In this document: piece by piece, positions 5,849 to 9,853 of the stretch
Layout of the letters: each line of letters starts with the position of its first letter
Position numbering within the stretch: the first letter of the stretch is position 1
Source of the DNA: Alcaligenaceae bacterium
GTDB taxonomy: Bacteria > Pseudomonadota > Gammaproteobacteria > Burkholderiales > Burkholderiaceae_B
Assembly (NCBI GenBank): GCA_012512545.1
Contig: JAAZDZ010000209.1
Span: forward strand, 1 to 9,853
Length of the DNA stretch: 9,853 nt
Reading direction: 5' to 3'
Made by a program: the position numbers and the translations under genes
The notes under the pieces: model-generated
Database searches by the model: none
What the model was told of the DNA's origin: nothing
Seen by the model: the letters and a program-made list of their open reading frames with translations, nothing else

Positions 5849-8800
5849 GACGGCGGAAACCGGCGATCGGGATCGTCTTCGACACGCTTTTCCCGGCCAT
5901 CCCAGGTCCAGCGCGAGACAAACACGGCGTCGATGCCTTCACGGCGCTGCAACTGGCAGATCGCCACGCCGGGTAGTTCAGCGTAGCAGGCCCATTCGCG
6001 CTCGCTGGTGATGACGAAGTCCAGGTCGAATTCGCGGATCAGCCCCATGCAGTGTGCGCGAGCGGTGTCGTCGATACCCGCAAAGGCTTCGTCCAGCAGC
6101 ATCAGCCGCGGCGCGAGGGGGCTGCCGCCGTGGCCGTAAAAACTCGCGATAGCGGCAAACAGCGGCACGGTCAGACCCAGGGCGCGCTCGCCGCTGGAAG
6201 CGGGGCCGGACAATTTTCGCCATTGCCCGTCCTGCTGGCGCTGGATGCGAAAGCGGTGCCAGTGGCGGTAGTCCAGGGCACGGGCGAGTTGGTCGATCAG
6301 GCTACTGCCGGTGGAGTCGGTGTCGGAGCGTGCCCGTTCGGCGGCGATCTGCTGCTGCAGCATGGTGCCCACCGCATGCCGGTCTTGCGCCGACCACAGG
6401 TCTGCACTGGTGTTCAGCAAGCGTGCACGTGCGAGTTCCAGCCCTGCCGGGGCGCCTTCGTCCACGGACAATGGCTCCCACTGCAGACGATAGCGCACAC
6501 CGGTGGAGGTTGGCCGCTTGTGCAGTTCTTCATTGATGTTGTGTACACGTTCATCCGCCGCCCGCAGCAGGCGCTGGAGTTCGGCGGCAATCTCGGCTTG
6601 CAGGTGGTTTTCCAGCACTTCCCGTTCCCGCGCCGACAACAACTCGCTGCGCTGGGCGATGTCATCGGCCAGCAGTGCCGCCAAAGTGGCGGGGCTTTCG
6701 GCGCGGTTCTGGTACTGGATATGAACGGAGACTCCCCAGTCGTTGGGCTCGGACATGGCTTGATGGCCCAAAGCACTCAAGGCGCGTTGCAGCTCGGTCA
6801 GGTCTTCCGCGATCTGACGCTGCACACGGGTCCAGGCATTGTCGCTGTCATTGAGCTGGGCCAGTGCCTGTTCGATGCGTCGGGCCAGGTTCAGGGCCGG
6901 ATCGACACTCCAGTTTTCTGGAAGTGGCAGATCGGGCAGGGCCGAGGCCAACAGATTGCTGTCGGCGAAGCGATGCAGGGCGTCCACCGCTTGTTGGCGT
7001 TCGGCGATGCGCTCGGTCAGTTGTTCCTCTTTCTGACGTGCTTCCGTTTCGGCGACGGCGCGGTTTTCACCGGCTTTTCTAAGCGTCGTATTCGATATTT
7101 CCAGACTGGCTTCAGCTTGGGAGAGTAATGCTTTTGCTTCGCGCAATGCCTGCAATAAAGCATCCACCTTCTGACCGACAGACTGCATCAGGGTCTCGAA
7201 GCGGCTGGCTGCCTGTTCGGCCAGCTCATCGGCCTGCGCCAGCGCTTCCTGAACCTGCTCCAATACCTCACGAGCGTCGTCTTCCCGTTGTTTTTGCTCC
7301 AGAAACGCGAGCCAATCCCGTGGCCAGCCACTGGCCACCTGGGTCAGTTGCCTCTGGGCCTGATCAAAGACCTCCAGGGCTTGCTCGACCTCGGGAAGCC
7401 GTTCGGAGTCGGGTGGCAGACGCAGGTCGACGGCATCCTGGTTCAACTGTTCCTGGGCGGTGTGCAGCAATGTCTGGATGTCACGGTGACGGACGCTGAC
7501 CTGCTCCAGTCGTTGCCTGAAGCGGTTGACCTCATTACCAGCGCTGGTAGCCGCCATGATGGCCGTGTGCAGCGGTTGGTCGGACGGTGCGCCCTGCCGC
7601 TCGTGCTCGGCTCTCTGGCGGTCGGCAGCCAGTACCTCGAACTGGCCCTGGAGTTCGCGGTTTTCCGCATCGAGTTCCATCAGGGCGGCGGCGATATCCG
7701 CCAGTCGCTGCTGGCGCGCTCGTTCGCGAGCGCTGTGGCCAATGTAGCGTGCTTCGCTCTTGCGCCAGGCACCGGCCAGGGGCCCGAGGCGAAAACGCCC
7801 ATCCGGTGCCATCCAGGCTTCGGCGTCAGCCGCATCCTGTGGGCCATAGTTAACGGCTGCCAGCAGTTCGGTGAGGGTCGATCCGGTGACTGCACAGTCT
7901 TTCGGCAATGAGACTGTCAAGGCCTGGTTCAGGTTGTTTCCCGTTACCGGCGCCCGCTGGCGCCAGCTGGTATCCAACAGCGGCTGGCCGTGGTTGTCGG
8001 TGAGCGAGCCATCCGGCGATAGCCAGGCGTCAAGCAGGCCGCTGGCTTCCAGGGCGGCTTCCAGCCCGGCCCGCTCCTCAGCCGTCAAACCGGCCTGAAA
8101 GTCCACCAGTTGCCATAAGGGCGCCCCGAGCCGCTGGGTGCGCACGTCGGGTGAGCGGGTGGCCGGTTCCAGGGGTACCGCTTCCTCGCCGGCAAGTAGC
8201 CGTTCACGCTCGGTCTCCAGCGCACGGCACTGCTGTTTCAGCGTATCGTGCCCGGCGTCCAGCCTGGCCTGACGCGCGGCGTAGCGCTGCAAGGCGGCTT
8301 GCCGGGCGCTATCCAACGCCGTTTGGGCGGGGTTGTCGCCGTCCGGATGGGCGACCCAGTCCGCCAGTTGACGCAAGGGTACTTCATCGTCAAAGCGCAG
8401 CTCCACCAGCGCGGCACTGTAGTCGCTCCAGGCGTCGAGCAGGGCCGCGGCCCGCTGTTCGGCCTGCTGATCCGCTTGTTCGCGCTGTTCCAGTGCCTCG
8501 TCCAATTCGGCACGGGCGGCATGGGCATTCTCCTCTGCCAGCGCCAACGCTTGTTGTTGTCTGTCCACCTTGATGTGATGTTGACGCAGGTGGGCGATAT
8601 CCTGGCGACGGCGAGAAACGACGCTGTGCAGTGCCTTGGAGGCATCAGATTCCACAGGTGACGTACTGGCCAACGTATCGGCGTCCAGGGCAAGCAGAGG
8701 ATGGTCGGTGATGTCCGCGCCCACGCCAATGGCCGTGGCGGCCTCCCAAGTGTCGTGGCGGGCCTGCTCCAGGGCGTCGCGTGTCTTCCTGGCTTGTTGG

Positions 8801-9853
8801 TTCCTCTGGCGGGTGAGGTCAGACTCGCTTTGCAGCTTCGATTGTGCGTCGTTGCGCTGCATGGCGGCCCTTGCGGCGTCCTGACGGCGCTGTCTGGCAT
8901 CTCCCTCCGCCAGTGTCAGCCGATTGGCATCCTGATTGGCGGGGTCGCTTTGCAGGGTCTCTACCTGGGCGCGGGTTGTGCTGGCGGTCCGCCTGGCCGC
9001 TTCCAATGCCTGGACAGCGGCACTTTCCGCCTCCCGCGCTTGTTCCAGTGATGCCTGGGCACGGTTACGGGCTTCGCTGGCGTTGTCGAAACCGGTCTGG
9101 GCCTGGCGCAGTTCCCGTGCCTGGCGCCGTGCCAGCATGCCTGTGTAGTGCCGATAGCGCTGCTCGAATTGCGATACCGCCTGTTCCAGTCGGCGCGCTT
9201 CTTCAAGCTGGTTGCGATCCTCTTCCAGTTGGTTGAGCGCTTCGGCGACATCGCCCAGCAACTCCATGGGCAGTGGTGGCAATGATTCGCTCAAAGCATT
9301 GGACAAGCCGGTCTCGTCCGGTTTTTTCGAAAGCTGTGGCTGGCGTAACTGGATCAGGGTGTCCATCAGGGCATCGTAGCGGTGTGCGCCCAGTTGGAAA
9401 AGACGTTCATCCACCCCCCGACGATAACTTTTCGGACTGTCGAAGAGTTGACCACGACCGGCAATCATCTCGCGCAGCTTTTCCTTGGTCAACACCACCC
9501 GCTGCGGGTTGGTCAGCCACAGATCCTGGCCGAGACGCGGGGCGGGTGTGGTCGTATCGCCTTCCAACACAAAATACCAATTGTCCACCGATGTCCTGCC
9601 ATTCACGGCGAACAGGCCGACACCCAGGGTCAAGTAGTGCGGGGTGCCCTCCGGGTCGAGACGGCCAAACTCAATCCAGCTGTAGCCGATGCGACGGGGA
9701 TAACCGCCCATCAACAGGTTCCAGGCCATTTTCTTACCGCTGTCGCCATCCGGCTCCACCCTTGATGAGCGCAAGCTGGCATCGAACAGCAGTGGCAAGG
9801 TCAGTGACAGTACCTTGGATTTTCCCGTGCCATTGTTTCCACGCAACAGCAGG
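5845..9853 (-). CDS. jetC: Wadjet type III SMC-like ATPase JetC (TIGR02680), 5' end missing
   Basis: JetC is the MukB/SMC-like motor of Wadjet; it dimerises, hydrolyses ATP and extrudes DNA so that JetD can cut circular plasmids. The frame is open to the right edge, giving about 1335 residues. The true start lies beyond it, and the Walker A motif LLLRGNNGTGKSKVL is already visible within the first residues, so probably only some 20-40 residues are missing. From the first visible residue: ATPase head N-half (about 1-200); long coiled coil rich in Gln/Glu/Arg/Ala (about 205-565); a globular hinge-like insert (about 575-705, from GAPLWQLVDF to RYIGHSARERARQQ); a second coiled coil (about 710-1150); and head C-half. 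The head C-half has an ABC signature SGPASSGERALG and Walker B RLMLLDEAFAGIDD (around 6075-6105), then a switch-like TSERE. All ATPase motifs look intact. It overlaps jetD by four bases. The kleisin-like and KITE-like partners (TIGR02677 and TIGR02678 families) are expected upstream, beyond the window. Confidence 0.92.
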   Translation of the reverse strand, partial: LLLRGNNGTGKSKVLSLTLPLLFDASLRSSRVEPDGDSGKKMAWNLLMGGYPRRIGYSWIEFGRLDPEGTPHYLTLGVGLFAVNGRTSVDNWYFVLEGDTTTPAPRLGQDLWLTNPQRVVLTKEKLREMIAGRGQLFDSPKSYRRGVDERLFQLGAHRYDALMDTLIQLRQPQLSKKPDETGLSNALSESLPPLPMELLGDVAEALNQLEEDRNQLEEARRLEQAVSQFEQRYRHYTGMLARRQARELRQAQTGFDNASEARNRAQASLEQAREAESAAVQALEAARRTASTTRAQVETLQSDPANQDANRLTLAEGDARQRRQDAARAAMQRNDAQSKLQSESDLTRQRNQQARKTRDALEQARHDTWEAATAIGVGADITDHPLLALDADTLASTSPVESDASKALHSVVSRRRQDIAHLRQHHIKVDRQQQALALAEENAHAARAELDEALEQREQADQQAEQRAAALLDAWSDYSAALVELRFDDEVPLRQLADWVAHPDGDNPAQTALDSARQAALQRYAARQARLDAGHDTLKQQCRALETERERLLAGEEAVPLEPATRSPDVRTQRLGAPLWQLVDFQAGLTAEERAGLEAALEASGLLDAWLSPDGSLTDNHGQPLLDTSWRQRAPVTGNNLNQALTVSLPKDCAVTGSTLTELLAAVNYGPQDAADAEAWMAPDGRFRLGPLAGAWRKSEARYIGHSARERARQQRLADIAAALMELDAENRELQGQFEVLAADRQRAEHERQGAPSDQPLHTAIMAATSAGNEVNRFRQRLEQVSVRHRDIQTLLHTAQEQLNQDAVDLRLPPDSERLPEVEQALEVFDQAQRQLTQVASGWPRDWLAFLEQKQREDDAREVLEQVQEALAQADELAEQAASRFETLMQSVGQKVDALLQALREAKALLSQAEASLEISNTTLRKAGENRAVAETEARQKEEQLTERIAERQQAVDALHRFADSNLLASALPDLPLPENWSVDPALNLARRIEQALAQLNDSDNAWTRVQRQIAEDLTELQRALSALGHQAMSEPNDWGVSVHIQYQNRAESPATLAALLADDIAQRSELLSAREREVLENHLQAEIAAELQRLLRAADERVHNINEELHKRPTSTGVRYRLQWEPLSVDEGAPAGLELARARLLNTSADLWSAQDRHAVGTMLQQQIAAERARSDTDSTGSSLIDQLARALDYRHWHRFRIQRQQDGQWRKLSGPASSGERALGLTVPLFAAIASFYGHGGSPLAPRLMLLDEAFAGIDDTARAHCMGLIREFDLDFVITSEREWACYAELPGVAICQLQRREGIDAVFVSRWTWDGREKRVEDDPDRRFPPS

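Noticed and set aside
5052..6011. 319-codon open frame on the plus strand across the jetC-jetD junction
   Set aside because: It has Ser/Arg-rich shadow composition and overlaps two well-supported genes on the opposite strand.
6052..7128. 358-codon open frame on the plus strand opposite jetC
   Set aside because: It arises from the GC-biased codons of jetC; its translation is Gln/Gly-rich with no recognisable motif.

Overview
The window looks like an accessory, defence-type stretch of a GC-rich bacterial chromosome, most likely from a proteobacterium. The evidence for that is the codon bias toward G/C, the family content, and the fact that the four-gene TIGR02677-02680 neighbourhood is known from beta-proteobacteria such as Azoarcus and Ralstonia as well as from Actinobacteria. 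I cannot name a species. GC looks highest in the jet genes on the right and visibly lower around 1170-2070, which fits a patchwork of acquired pieces.

Left part (1-1171, minus strand): a Fic-domain AMP-transferase-like gene with its own C-terminal winged helix. Its complete active-site motif and class II inhibitory motif are both visible. It is followed after 42 bases by the first 26 codons of a second gene that runs off the left edge. Divergent from fic is a short gene (1263-1685) that is a chimera: the first ~32 residues of a HicB antitoxin joined in frame to the C-terminal ~100 residues of a RES-domain toxin. The 91-base region between the two divergent genes carries repeated TACAC/GTGTA elements that could be an operator.

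Middle (1686-4427): a ~380-base leader with no supported gene (one UUCG-capped hairpin and a cluster of AACCT repeats), then a 786-residue Fe(II)/2-oxoglutarate-dependent oxygenase. Its dioxygenase core is confined to roughly residues 100-210. The remaining ~580 residues are of unknown function.

Right part (4556-9853, minus strand): two genes overlapping by 4 bases, read from right to left. They are the SMC-like ATPase (JetC, TIGR02680 family, truncated at the window edge just before the Walker A motif) and the Toprim-type nuclease subunit (JetD, TIGR02679 family, DUF3323 + DUF2399). These are the last two genes of a Wadjet type III anti-plasmid system; the kleisin- and KITE-type partners should lie just beyond the right edge. 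JetC would sense and extrude DNA using ATP and JetD would cut it.

Taken together this is a defence or toxin-antitoxin cluster: a Wadjet III system, a Fic enzyme, a remnant of two toxin-antitoxin modules, and an uncharacterised large oxygenase convergent with the Wadjet operon. No RNA gene, CRISPR array or intact insertion sequence was seen.
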